Shown here: positions 11,935 to 22,974 of the stretch, piece by piece
How positions within the stretch are numbered: the stretch's first letter is position 1
How the letters are laid out: each line of letters starts with the position of its first letter
Assembly (NCBI GenBank): GCA_008828725.1
Contig: MEHQ01002356.1
Location: forward strand, 528,514 to 592,513
Direction: 5' to 3'
Length of the DNA stretch: 64,000 nucleotides
Source of the DNA: Saccharina japonica
Taxonomy: Eukaryota > Sar > Phaeophyceae > Laminariales > Laminariaceae
Notes under the pieces: generated by a model
Database searches by the model: none
What the model was told of the DNA's origin: nothing
What the model saw: only the letters and a program-made list of their open reading frames with translations
Program-made: the position numbers and the translations under genes

Positions 11935-14395
11935 GTTCAAGGTTCCCCTTCGGGATGTTGGTCACTTGAAATCCCGGGGGTGTCGCAAGTTGAAAATAGA
12001 TCGCACATGCTTCGTACTTCCCTTTTTGGACCCTTTTTGGAGCAAACTTGTGTTGCATAGACTGCTGCTGTATAGTGTAAAGGGAAAAGTAGTAGCGAGG
12101 ACAATTTCTTATACAAAACAAATAAAAGTCACTATTAATAGATGATATCATATCTGAGGTACAGTAGTGGGCTCCCGGTGTCAAGAAGCTTCTTCAGTTT
12201 GAAGTCCGGGCTCAACGACTTATTTTGTTTCCGACGTCGATCTAACTATTTTGTGTAGGGTGTGCAGTCGATCCCACACTGGTGAGCTGTGTTTTTTACT
12301 CGAAGTTTTCTATTGTTGGTGCCAATCTGAGCTCATTTTTCTCGACACGTTATTTTTTAACTGCAGGCACCTATATACTACTATTTATACTGTATTTGTG
12401 TTGAATGGTGATTTGTTATATCGAGTAGATTCACGAAGAACAACTCGTGAATTTTGACGTCATTCAGTGTTTTAACCTTAAAAAGTCGACATCACGTTTT
12501 GCGTCATTTTGTTTGTCGTGACTTTACTCGTACTACTGTATTATAATACATTTTTGCAGTAAATGCGCCTGATAAGTGTACTTCGTGTATAATCCACGCA
12601 ACCCCAACGGTATATCCAAAGACCAGATATGAGGGCATACAGCTGAGTCTGTCGCCTATACCGATTGCGGACAGCAAGTGGCTCCCCAAAGCAACCGCTG
12701 GGCGCTGGCGAACAAGAACATTGCGCTAGCGAAACCTCGAGGAGGAGGCGGCACGTCTCAAACAAAAACGAAGCAAAGTACCCTGATAATCCGGGCGAGG
12801 CCGGGCATACGACCTGTGTGATTGGCATCTTGCCAGCAGGGCCACACCGGCGGCGCATGAGATTGAAACATCACAGCCTATGTCGTCATTCGGTTGGTGA
12901 CTGTAACACGCGCCCGGCCCGGCCCGGCCCCACTCGCGCACCACTCGCAAATATTCTTGGATTTAATGTCACAACTCGTGAGTTTCGTTTTCTGTTTGTT
13001 ATGGCTGACCCCGACTGAGCAGGCCGCCGTAGGATACTGCTACGTACAGCAGCACACATATCACATATCACAAAGAGTACATCGAGGACAGAATAGTTCA
13101 GTACGAAGACTAAACACACAGAGCACACCCAGAGTACATACATACAACCGAAAAGTGCCTGCACACAGAACAGTACCGACAGCATAGCACAGAGCACATA
13201 CAATACACAATACACAACGAATAAGTACACAGAGCACACACAGCAGTTAGATCTAGCTGTTGTGCTGGAGAGCAGAGTACACTGTTGCGTGTTTAGCAGC
13301 CGAGTACTTGTCTAAGGGTACCCGTCGAACAGTTGGGTACCCGAGTGCCCGGGGCGCAAAATCTCGCGAGTATAAACTGTTATCCATACTCGTGACGGGT
13401 ATTAGCTGTTTTGCTGTTTTCAACCGCTGCTGTACTGCGCGATCACAGGGGGAGCTTTTGCTGGAATAGGATACATCAAACATACACACTGACACGCCCA
13501 TACAAAGAAAGACAGAACACAGCGGTATACTATACCTGGTACTTCGTACATAGCTGTCACAACTACACCTGCTGGATCTCCCCTGCTAGCTGTGTGGTAC
13601 GGGTCCTGCGCACGCATACTGGACACCACAGCCGTCACAAAGGCAACAATCTGAACAGCGGCTGCTACTGCGTGTTATACAGTTTCTTCTGATGTACGGC
13701 TGTGCTGTTTGATAAGTGGCGCCTTGTTTGCTTTGTAGTTTGAGGTCTAGACATGCACCCGTAACATCCAGCAGTACTCGTACGTAGTACTACTGCTGTA
13801 CAATTTTTTTTGTCCGCATGTTGATCGGCCTATCGTTTAACGTAGATAGACTATGATATGCATGCATACGTACTCATCGTAGATCTGTGTATGTACGTTT
13901 ACTCCACGTAGATTGAAAAATGTTGGGACCAAATTTGCAGATTTACATAAAATGCGCATGTACACAGCCCAGAGAGAGAGCAGACGCATGCAACGTGGTA
14001 TCAACTACTCCTGCTGCACGACGCTTCATGTGTGCGTCGTTCAATGTCAAGCCGGTGTGGTCCATATTCTTGTCTCGTACGTGGTTCGTGCTGTGTGTGT
14101 TCCGTTCATGCGGTGGGTCAAAAACGACCAAAAACCAGTCGTACGATAGGTTTTGCATGATAGTTGCGAGGCGGTGTCAAGTCGGAACGTCTCCCCTTAG
14201 TTATTTGCCAGAATTCGCGACTTTGAAGGCCCAGAGCACGCCCCACGGGCCTCGCCCGGGACCCGCACTTGCGCCGTGGTGTACACGCGGCCCCCCTGCG
14301 TGCCCCGCAGCCGACAGCGCGAGAAAAGACCCGCGGCCGGAGGAGAAAAGTGAAAGTATTCTGGGAAAATGTCCATTTGGTACCTATACATATAT
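11935..14395. repeat. Dispersed repeat family A/B, copy B
   Basis: Second copy of the family at 8419-10441, with extra sequence at about 12270-13285. That extra part contains a (CCCGG)n tract at 12911-12935 and low-complexity ACAGAGCACA-type sequence at 13060-13250. Frames in this extra part (for example 12665-13018) are compositionally odd and have no counterpart, so I do not call them. Confidence 0.65.
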
Positions 14396-15203
14396 TAAAA
14401 ATTGGGTATTACCTACTGAGCTATAGGGGTAAAATATCGATTAACCACCCAGCCCAGGGTAATACTAATAACACTTTCCCCCCCTCTGAATGGCGGAATC
14501 TTTGGGACGTCGGTACCGAATACGGCCGTACGTTGACCTACCCGCTTCGTTCTGATAATTGGGGAACCAGGGAGACGTGTTTTTTAGGGACGCACGCTCA
14601 AGCGTTTCTGTAAAAGAAACTTTCGAAGTGAGATTCGAACCCGTGTCCTCGACGATGTCAAATGTGAGGGTAACACCTACTTATCGATAGGGGTAAAAAT
14701 ATCGACCAATTACCTATCCCAGCGTAATCCTAACCCCCCCCGACAATGTGCAGCGATATTATTATTAGTTTAAATTACTGCTGCTGTGCCAACATGATGA
14801 AATCTCACATATTTCATTCACCCAGGCCCCAATAAGTCCACACCTAAAAAACGGTGATTTGCAACCGCCCATACTACGAAAACTAGGTGTCTTCAATTAG
14901 CCCTACACCTTCAACCTCCTCCCCGTTGACTTCCGAGGAAGCATCGAACGACAACCCCCTCTCCATACAATGTCCTTGTTTGCAACTGCTACATTATGAT
15001 GATTATCTCGCCTTGAGACAGAAACAAGCAATCCTTCGATTTTTTTGCCCAAATAATCGTAAGTATTCTTGACATCCGACAACAATGTGTAGCGTGAGCT
15101 TCAACGTCCATCACTCATAAGCACCCGAACAAATAAAACAGCGGAAATAAATAGTATCCTTCCTGTTGAGTTATTTGTTTTAATACGAACCGCTCACGCT
15201 TGT
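14396..15203. other. No gene seen; B-box-like fragment
   Basis: Contains GGGTTCGAATCTC on the minus strand at about 14628-14640, resembling a tRNA B box but without an A box, and a twice-used motif ATAGGGGTAAAA-ATCGA (14424 and 14686). No coding sequence is supported. Confidence 0.4.
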
Positions 15204-15529
15204 GGCCCTACCGCCGTGGGGGCGGGGGGTGCTCTTATTCTCTAGTACATACATATGGTTTACCCCTGGGGGGTGTACATTTACTGTAGTTGATCATTAC
15301 TTCTTCGTTTGCCTCAGCCAATTTATCGTATCATACATGTTCTAGTGCGACATGATAAAATAAAGAACCATCTAATACCGACGCAACCAGGCGCCATTAA
15401 AATGCCCACAGGCAACCACTTCCGAACTCTTGCACCCCGCCACACTGAGCGGGCGTTGTCAGCCGCAAAGTCCTTGACGTTTTATTTTTTATATGTATAA
15501 ATTTTACCTGGGGTATTCTTCCACTCCAG

Positions 15530-15856
15530 TCGCCCCGGTGGTCTAACTGGTAGCCACGAAGCCTTTTGGGCCGGTTGTCGACGGTTCGATTCTCCCCATG
15601 GAGGTTTTTATTCTCAAATGACACCGACTGTCGAGAGCGCATATTATAGCGTGGGTAAGCAAAATTCGACGAGAGTTGACGAGGGAAGAAAGTGCTGAAA
15701 TCTTCTCGCGATAAAAAGCAAAGCAAGAACCGTAGTGGGGGAGGAGGGAGAGGAGCCTACTTTGTGACCCCGGATCTGAGTAGCGACTAGGGAGGGAGAA
15801 AGACGGAAGTGCGAAGATAATAAATGGGATGGACAAAAAAAAAAAAAAAAAAAAAA
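15530..15856 (+). mobile_element. tRNA-derived SINE, with empty site in copy 2
   Basis: The head has a pol III A box (TGGTCTAACTGG, 15539-15550) and B box (GGTTCGATTCT, 15583-15593), 33 bases apart. It is followed by a body of about 240 bases and a 22-base A tail ending at 15856. In copy 2 the flanks join directly (CTTCCACTCCAG followed by AGTTTTTTTT, about 52468-52490), giving the empty site. Related bodies lie at 6940-7250, 29726-29966 and 49740-50280. The T stem does not pair well, so this is a retroposon and not a functional tRNA gene. Confidence 0.8.
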
Positions 15857-17097
15857 GTTTTTTTTCCGGGCCCTCTGCCCTGAGACCACCGACTGCAGCA
15901 TGCAGTACCTTTTGCGCTATCAGTTAATGTAAGAACAACAACAGCAACTGTAGAATAGGCCACTTTTGGTTCATGATAATATAATACCTACAGCAGTGAA
16001 TACAGCAATGGATGCAGAAGGTATGTACGTGGTACTGCTGTATGAATACGTACGTACATAGGATCAGCTGCTGCAAATGAATATGTACGCGGATTCTCTA
16101 ACGCCACGAAACTATCAAATGTACTCACTAGCCTGGTCCTCACTATGAAAGACATTTTGGACATCCAGCATAATGCCGGACACCTCTACTTGTATATACA
16201 AGCAGCACCAACCACTTCCCAACCTATGGGCTATGATCTTTTTGGAGGGTCATAGCCCATAGTTCCCAACCACCACGCCACGAGGAAAAATAGGGCTTGG
16301 GGCAGCAGTGAGAAGCACGTTGACCCTCTACCAGGTATACATTACGCTTGATTGGGAACAAGCTCCACAATCTCGTGGGCCTCACCTTTTCACATCCACA
16401 GCAGACAGGAATGATCAAATGACACCACTGCTGTCGGCCGTCTTACTCGGGTACCTAAGGCGAATAGAAGAGAGCGACTTCTGGGTGCCAGGTGGTGCCT
16501 GTCGGGGCTGTGTTTTGGATGGCTCGGAAAACGTGTTTACGTCCCCCATCCCCTGGGCACATGGCCCCCACCGTCATTAACAAACCCGACGATTGATGGG
16601 AAAAGCGGAAAAGTGGCGAACAAGGAGGGAATTCACCCACCCACACACACCGAGCGCTACAACAGCTTGCCCCTGGTACCCTGAAACCTCATTGTCCTTC
16701 TCTCAGCTAGCACGTCTGACTACAACGGCCTACATCATCGCGAGTACCACTTGTTGTTGTGCTCCTATTCGTCTGCTGTGGACTCGAGCAAGTGAGAGGT
16801 AGATTATTGAGATTGATTCCAACAAGAATGCTAACTCTTTGTGCTTGCCCCAAGACGACTGTGCATTGCCTTTTCATTAATAACATGTTTTATGTGGCGT
16901 GTGCCCCTGCTTGGCAAGGCCTGTATTTCCCCTCGTGGCGGTTGGTAAAGCTCCAGTGTCATTGCGTTTGGCACTGCTGTAGTCGTAAATACAAGGTACG
17001 CGCAGAGGTTTGGCGGAATGTCCAATGCCCTCTATATTTACGACCAGTCGCAGGTAGATCTGATTGTCTCTCGCCTCATTCGTGAAGCCTATATCAT
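15857..17097. other. Middle part of duplicated block, no gene; one hairpin
   Basis: Collinear with 52490-53665 in copy 2. It has a perfect 13-bp inverted repeat CTATGGGCTATGA / TCATAGCCCATAG (16224-16236 and 16250-16262) that is missing from copy 2 (around 52810-52840), so it is a small copy-specific insertion. No conserved ORF. Confidence 0.5.
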
Positions 17098-17107
17098 TCG
17101 TCGGTGG

Positions 17108-18150
17108 GGTGGCGGTATACGAACCTCATGGGGATCGTTTTGTGAACGAACCTCACTATTATTCTTTTGGGGTTTCAAATGCAGTCTACGGTATGTTATG
17201 TGTTCTCGTGGCCCGTCACTCTACATACACTCATATACACTCTCTCTCGTGCTACTGTTGTTGTACCCGTACCTCATATTTATACATATCGTGCAAGGTA
17301 GAGAGGTGCTACGTAGAGCACATATTCAATTTGTACACATAGAGTACGAGTAAACACTCACAATAATATACGCATATAGGGTATAAGGATTATGGGGCTG
17401 ACGACTCCCGCTTATTATTATCGATTTTAACGCACACACAGAGGGTGCCGAGGTTTTGAGGCTGTGACGCCGTGGTTTATGCACACATAGTAAAAGCAAG
17501 GTGTTTGGAGTAGACGCCACCCGCTTGGTTATCTCCGTAACTTTTGCTTGACAGCACCACAGCACCGGCCCCATATCATACCTTGCACCCACTATATGAT
17601 GAGTATGTATGTGTGCATAAGTCAACTAAGCGGGCGGCGTCAGCCTCTAAACCCCTGCACACTCTTTCTTTGTGTGTGCGTAAAGTCAACAATAATAAGC
17701 GGGAGGCGTCAGCCCCCTATAACCTTTGCACCCTCTATGTGTGCATAAACCACAGTTAAGCGGGCGGCGTCACAGCCTCAAAACCTCGGCACCCTCTGTG
17801 TGTGCGTTAAGTCGATCATAATAAGCGGGAGTCGTCAGCCCCATAACCCTTAAACCCTATGTCAAGCCTATGTGCGTATAGTATTGTGAGTGTTTACTCG
17901 TACTCTGTGTACAAATTGAATATGTGCTCTACGTACTGTAGTAGCACCTCTCTACCTTGCACGATATGTATAAATATGAGGTACAACAACAACAGTAGTA
18001 GTAGCCCGAGAGAGAGTGTATGTGAGTGTATGTAAAGTGACGGGCCACGAGAACACATAACATACCCTGGACTGCATTTGAAACCCCACCAAGAATAATA
18101 GTGAGGTTCGTTCACAAAACGATCCCCATGAGCTTCGTATACCGCCATCC
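17108..18150. mobile_element. Foldback element with 10-bp target duplication (Mutator-like)
   Basis: Long terminal inverted repeats of about 390 bases (17108-17490 and 17765-18150) start with a GG-TGGCGGTATACGAA end. The element is flanked by TCGTCGGTGG at 17098-17107 and again at 18151-18160. Copy 2 has a single related site near 53880 and lacks the element. A 9-10 bp target duplication with long inverted repeats is typical of Mutator-like foldback elements. The centre (about 17390-17880) carries about six units of roughly 60 bases with GCGGG(C/A)GGCGTCAGCC, arranged in both orientations. No transposase frame is present. Confidence 0.85.
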
Positions 18151-18160
18151 TCGTCGGTGG

Positions 18161-19606
18161 TCGGTGCTCTGGCGGGGGCAGTTCTTACTGTTATTAATAG
18201 TACGTGACTTGCGGATACAATAATATTCAACGCGGGGACCTGTGGATGGAAAGACGAGGCCGCCGCGATGATGTCTTCCGTGACGCGGACCTGAACAATA
18301 CAAATACAGGGTTTCCACAAATAGATGTCCTCTTATCTGTGAGTCGGGACCCTTGATATACGCCCCCTTCCCCAGAATCTAGAACGCAGTTCTCGCGTTG
18401 CAGTAGAACAGAGGCCCCACTTTTGTGTATAGCCTGGATATTTCAGGTGACAGGTAGATAACCAAGGCCAAGGACCCAACCCAAAGGTTTCTCCGACAAA
18501 GGCACTTGCATTCGCCTCCCGAAGCGCTCGACAAATTATGTTTTTGGAGTACTTTGCTTGTTGCTGGGGCCTGGAAGTTAGCCGAAGCCCTTAACCGGCA
18601 TGTACACCATTCAAAGCACGGACTGCATACAGCTTGTCTAGTAGCCAAGTTTTATTTATAAACATTTCCGTCTTGGTACCTTAGGTACCTAGGTTGGACA
18701 ACGGATCGTACAGCACAAGAGAAATTGTCATCAACATCGACCAAGGAAATAACAAAGTTATATCAGCGCAATAGTTTGACAGATGCATCCAGCCTTATAT
18801 CCGTTCCCCACGTACATTCGCCCGCATTTGATCTTGTGAAATACGCAAACCGACAGCCGCCGATATCAAGTCAACCCATTAATAACGTTTCCAGCCGAGC
18901 GCCCGCACTATTTACACCACCAGATCGCCGGTGGGGACGCCAAAGACAAGTGTGGGTCCTATCGGGAGTAGTCATCATGACGGTTGTTCTGTGTTCACGG
19001 ATAGCCGTGAGAATACAGTTGTTTACCACAAAGAAAACACATGGTCCTTACTTGCGAAATTTGAAGCTGAAGTTTCTATGACGATATTTTCCACCAAATG
19101 TTAGAACATAATACACAGCGGAGGTTATTCCTGAATAGCTTGTCGGCAACAGCTGCTGCTCGCCACCTGAGTCGCCACGATATCAGTTATGTTGGGTATC
19201 AGAGGCTACGCTTCTTACTGCGATATAGTCCGTATAATCTAGTCGCCGCTTGACCAAACAGACCTAACAGATGCCTGTAGCTCGCACTTCATCATCAATA
19301 CGTGGCTAGTTCCCTAACAAGAATAGTGCTGTGATGTGTTTGGTATCAGTTTTCGATCTGGTACAGCAGTAAGTAGCAACCGGCTCTATTTTAACGTGTA
19401 CTCGTACATGTTAAAATCGTCGCTGGTGGCAGGGCGTAGCTACTGGACCTCAACTTTGTGCTGACAAGTTTTCAGCGCAGCCTGGACCAAGTCGCGAGTC
19501 TTTCGGGTACGGGGAATAAGTATGTACCGTTAGGGACGAGACTATCGTGCAACTGCAGTTCAACTAATGTCGGCCAGTTCAGTCATCGGTCTTATGTCGG
19601 TTTACT
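18161..19606. other. Middle part of duplicated block, no gene seen
   Basis: Collinear with 53880-55341. Frames such as 18725-19081 are not preserved in copy 2. Nothing recognisable beyond the duplication. Confidence 0.55.
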
Positions 19607-19610
19607 TTAA
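19607..19610. other. Empty TTAA target site of the 55346-60161 element
   Basis: Copy 1 reads TACTTTAAAGAATTCCGG here. In copy 2 the same sequence is split after TTAA (55342-55345) and resumes with TTAA at 60162-60165. Confidence 0.9.
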
Positions 19611-21724
19611 AGAATTCCGGATAGTTGTAGAAAATGCCGGCAGGAAGGCAAACGTCATGGATCGACATGAGCTGAAACCTGGGTCGTGCATTTTGTTGTA
19701 GTCTAGGAACGAGCGCACACGCACCCCCCCCTGCAAGCTCACTCCCGTTCGGACATTTCTTCCCCTCTGCCTGTCGAGAAATCACACACTCAACAGGGCA
19801 TGGGGTTGCCATGTTTATGTTGTTTTACTTTCGAGCCTGGCATACGAGCCCACTCAACAGTGAATAACGTCAGCCCCTCACTGTGCGTTGAATCTTGATC
19901 GTTCATCCACAGCCGAGTCAAGCTACGTGCCGATAACGGCGTCAACTACTGCACAAGAATAGTAAACAAGGCTCAATCACGACCTATAAGTCTCAAGCCA
20001 GGGACAAAGGTATGCGGACAAGCTCATTACCATGTGCCAAGCTATTTGAAGGACGATTGTCTTGCGTTGAATTTCAGTTTGTAATTGTTCGGGTAATGCT
20101 GACTAATACACGTCTGCCGTAAGATGTTGTCCGATTGTCATGTGAAGCAGTCAGACCTTATGTAATTCGTCTAATAGTGTGTCGGATCATGGAGAGTCGG
20201 TCTAACCGAAGCCTGACACAGCAGTTAGGAGCAACAGCAAGAAGCCCGTAAAATAAATGCATTCTCGTACTTTTCCAAGAGGCAACGTGAACATACTTAA
20301 TAAATGTCTACAATTTTTTCCCCTAAATGCCAATACCGGAAAAACAAACTTTCCACGATAGATAAGGCGTAGACATTTCACCCCATTGCTATGGAAGTTA
20401 AACAGGTTTTTGCAGAGATATACTAACAAAGTTGATTGGGTACCTAGAAGCAGACCGTTACGGGATGCTCGCGGTTGTGCGCAAGTATCGTGTGTACGCC
20501 TGCACCATCCAACGATGGAACACCATGCCCACCTTCCCCCGAGTATCTCGCTCGATTACCTAAAGAGGCCACCCCCAAGAACACGACATCGGTCTTTCTT
20601 TTGACGATTGTGTGCCCGCTCGGCAGAGATCTTGCGTCTCAGTCCTTGGTCCTCTCGTCACCAAAATATGTGTTGTTGTTCGTTCTACACCAAGCAGTAT
20701 TACATGGGCTCCGTATGGAGGCCGGTTTTGTTTCGTCCCACGTGCTTTTAGTATGGAATGGAGGGTTCGAATTTCGATTTTCGATCCGGGTTCTTAGTTG
20801 AAATGTCACTCTGGCCGAGAATAAAATGTGTGTTGGATGTATATATCATACCCCGAACTGATATTATAGTAACGTCCAGACGGTATTCAACATTAAACAG
20901 AAGTGTAAACACGTATGGCTTGCATTTATATTGGTAGACTGTTCCATGTCAGTACTGCCTTTCACCTACCAATGAAGGCTGCCACCCACTCGCGCTCTTA
21001 ATCGCATTCGGCGCACACAGGCTGGTACTGCAGTCGTACTCACTCGTACTCGTGCTCATTATCGTATCAAGTGTAAACTGGCGTGTTGCATAGGATTGTC
21101 ATGCGTACTCCTATATTGGTTCGTGCATGTTTCGTCTGTGCTCTTGCAATTGAATTTTCGGCCTTTGGGAAGACACAGTTTGTTCTCGTTAATTTACAGC
21201 AAGCAGTAACGACATTTGTGGTAGAGGCGGAGGGGGTCGCACTGTAATCAATTGGGTTTCATTTGTAAAGCGGATGATGATGTTTAGGAAAATACTATTA
21301 TATATCCTCTCTACGGGACCTTCGGCACTCAAAACCCAACCCTTTTATGAACGCTTCGAGCTCTCACAACCAAACAGTATCTGCAAGATGCCTCGTCGCG
21401 GGTGGGGCGGACCCGAATCCATAGTAGTGATGACATCGCACAGGTGACGGCGAGGGAGGACGAAGCCCGATGTCCAAATTTACGGTATTTTACTACTACA
21501 CTGCATAATAACTTAGACGTCACTCTAAATGCGAGTGCTGCGTCCCGAAAGCTGTACTGCAGTCACAACGGGGGTAATACGGTGTACATAACTTCGGTCT
21601 CTGAACCCAATATTATACCCCGCGCGATAAACCAGCCTAAACCTCTCTGTGCGTATGACAGCAGCACCACGAGCCACGGCATTATCGTGAACTACCAATA
21701 ACGCCAGTTTTATTTACGGGTACC
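19611..21724. other. Duplicated block, no gene seen
   Basis: Collinear with 60166-63005 apart from the A-tailed insertion at 61971-62716 in copy 2. ORFs here (for example 20475-20801) do not keep frame in copy 2. Confidence 0.55.
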
Positions 21725-22650
21725 TGCTGTACAGCAGCATCTCCATACGAATCATGTACCACTTCATCCGGCACTTCAGGGTAGTCCACGCTGCTGAACG
21801 TTCCGAATTCAACCACGTTCTAAGTCTCCGCGGGCATGGCGCGTTTGAATGTACCGGGCACTGTCTCGTGCTAACTAATATCTTCTCGTCAGGCATGGGC
21901 TTTGACATCTGTTTATTGCTACTTGAACCATTTTAAGCATATCATATGTCAGTGTACCACACCATAACGTCTAGCGACGAACAACGTTAAACGTCACTTC
22001 AACAACTCCAGCAGCAGCAACCGCAACCCTGGTATGCATTCTACGTATTTTGGAATATGGGTCATGTTCGGTGAGGATTTAGATCTTTGATAGAGATATA
22101 CTGCCGACCTTGTAGTTGCGCCTGTGTTTATTAGAGCAATACAACGGGCGGGAGAGCCGTTGTTTAACTACCAAAATTGAACAGACCTCACCTGGCCGTT
22201 CCGGGCATTCGGTTGCGTTATATTGTTCGCTGGGCCCTAAGCCTTTACTCTGCGAACGCTTGGGGGTGTTGCACCTGTGTTACATTGCTTACAAAAAATA
22301 GGAACTGCCCGATTTTACAACCAATTCTGCCCCTAAAAGCACCTCGAGTACCTCTTTCTCTCGTTTTAGAGTAGTTGTAAGTCTGCCCCGGCTCCCACAG
22401 TAGTGTTTACCCCTACTGTAGTTTGGCGCAGGGGGTGTAGGACCCTTGGTGCACCGCCGTCAGCATGGTAAAGCGGTAATTGTATTCGTGCAATCCTTCA
22501 AAGATATCCTCGTCGTGGGGTTGAAACAAATCATTTCAGAAGATTGGATATGTGTTTTTTGGCACTCTCTACCCAAGTATTGTTATCATTTGGTAGAAGG
22601 CGCAGCAGTACGTGTACATCCGTACATCCGTACCTGATTGACTTGTTTTT
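21725..22650 (-). repeat. Right inverted arm, inner part (copy 1)
   Basis: Reverse-complement homologue of 5250-6230 as described there, and collinear with 63005-63950 in copy 2. Confidence 0.6.
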
Positions 22651-22974
22651 GTTTTTACCGTTAATATTCTGGTTACTTTTGTACAACATGTCTGCAATGA
22701 AACATCATACACTGTGACATGTTGCTATACCAACCGCTTTTTCGTAGAAGACCGCCGTAGTTAAGCACTAGCTAGGCCAGCGTCTACCATACACACCGAT
22801 CGGTGTGAGGTTCATAATGGGAAATTAGGGTATTTGCCGGGTTTTGACTATCGGCGGAAGCGATGGAAAGGTAGCGGTATGCTGTATCATACCTGGCACA
22901 TATTTTAATGATGTTGAAGGTACCCTAGTTAGGCCTAGTTTGGCAGTGGTTGGTTTGATCTTTTATCAATCGTT

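Larger units (their letters stand above)
10442..15245 (+). mobile_element. Helitron-like element candidate 1
   Basis: The right end has the features of a Helitron 3' terminus: a GC-rich hairpin (GGCCCTACCGCC, loop GTGGG, GGCGGGGGGTGC; 15204-15232), a short spacer and CTAG at 15242-15245, followed by T. The proposed left end is TCTATCTATTATATATAG at 10442, preceded by A. This fits insertion between A and T without target duplication. The same two ends occur at 27098 and 30925. The interior holds the second repeat copy (11935-14395) and an inverted copy of part of 27165-27575. No Rep/helicase coding sequence is seen, so it would be non-autonomous. The left end is the weak point. Confidence 0.4.
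1..22650. repeat. Segmental duplication, copy 1
   Basis: This block matches about 41030-64000 in the same orientation through its whole length. Anchors: 28-120 with 41038-41130; 2838-3010 with 42610-42780; 5050-5220 with 47880-48040; 6410-6480 with 49190-49260; 15255-15400 with 51475-51600; 16890-17080 with 53450-53660; 18160-19606 with 53880-55341; 19607-22650 with 60162-63950. The copies differ by many substitutions and small indels and by several large insertions, listed separately. No long ORF is conserved between the copies, so most of the block is non-coding or decayed. The left edge is cut by the window. Confidence 0.85.

Noticed and set aside
12665..13018. 117-codon plus-strand frame
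   Set aside because: Runs through a (CCCGG)n tract and has no counterpart in the sister repeat; composition not convincing.
15530..15602. A genuine tRNA gene
   Set aside because: A and B boxes are present, but the T stem and acceptor do not pair, and a body plus A tail follow. It is a SINE head.
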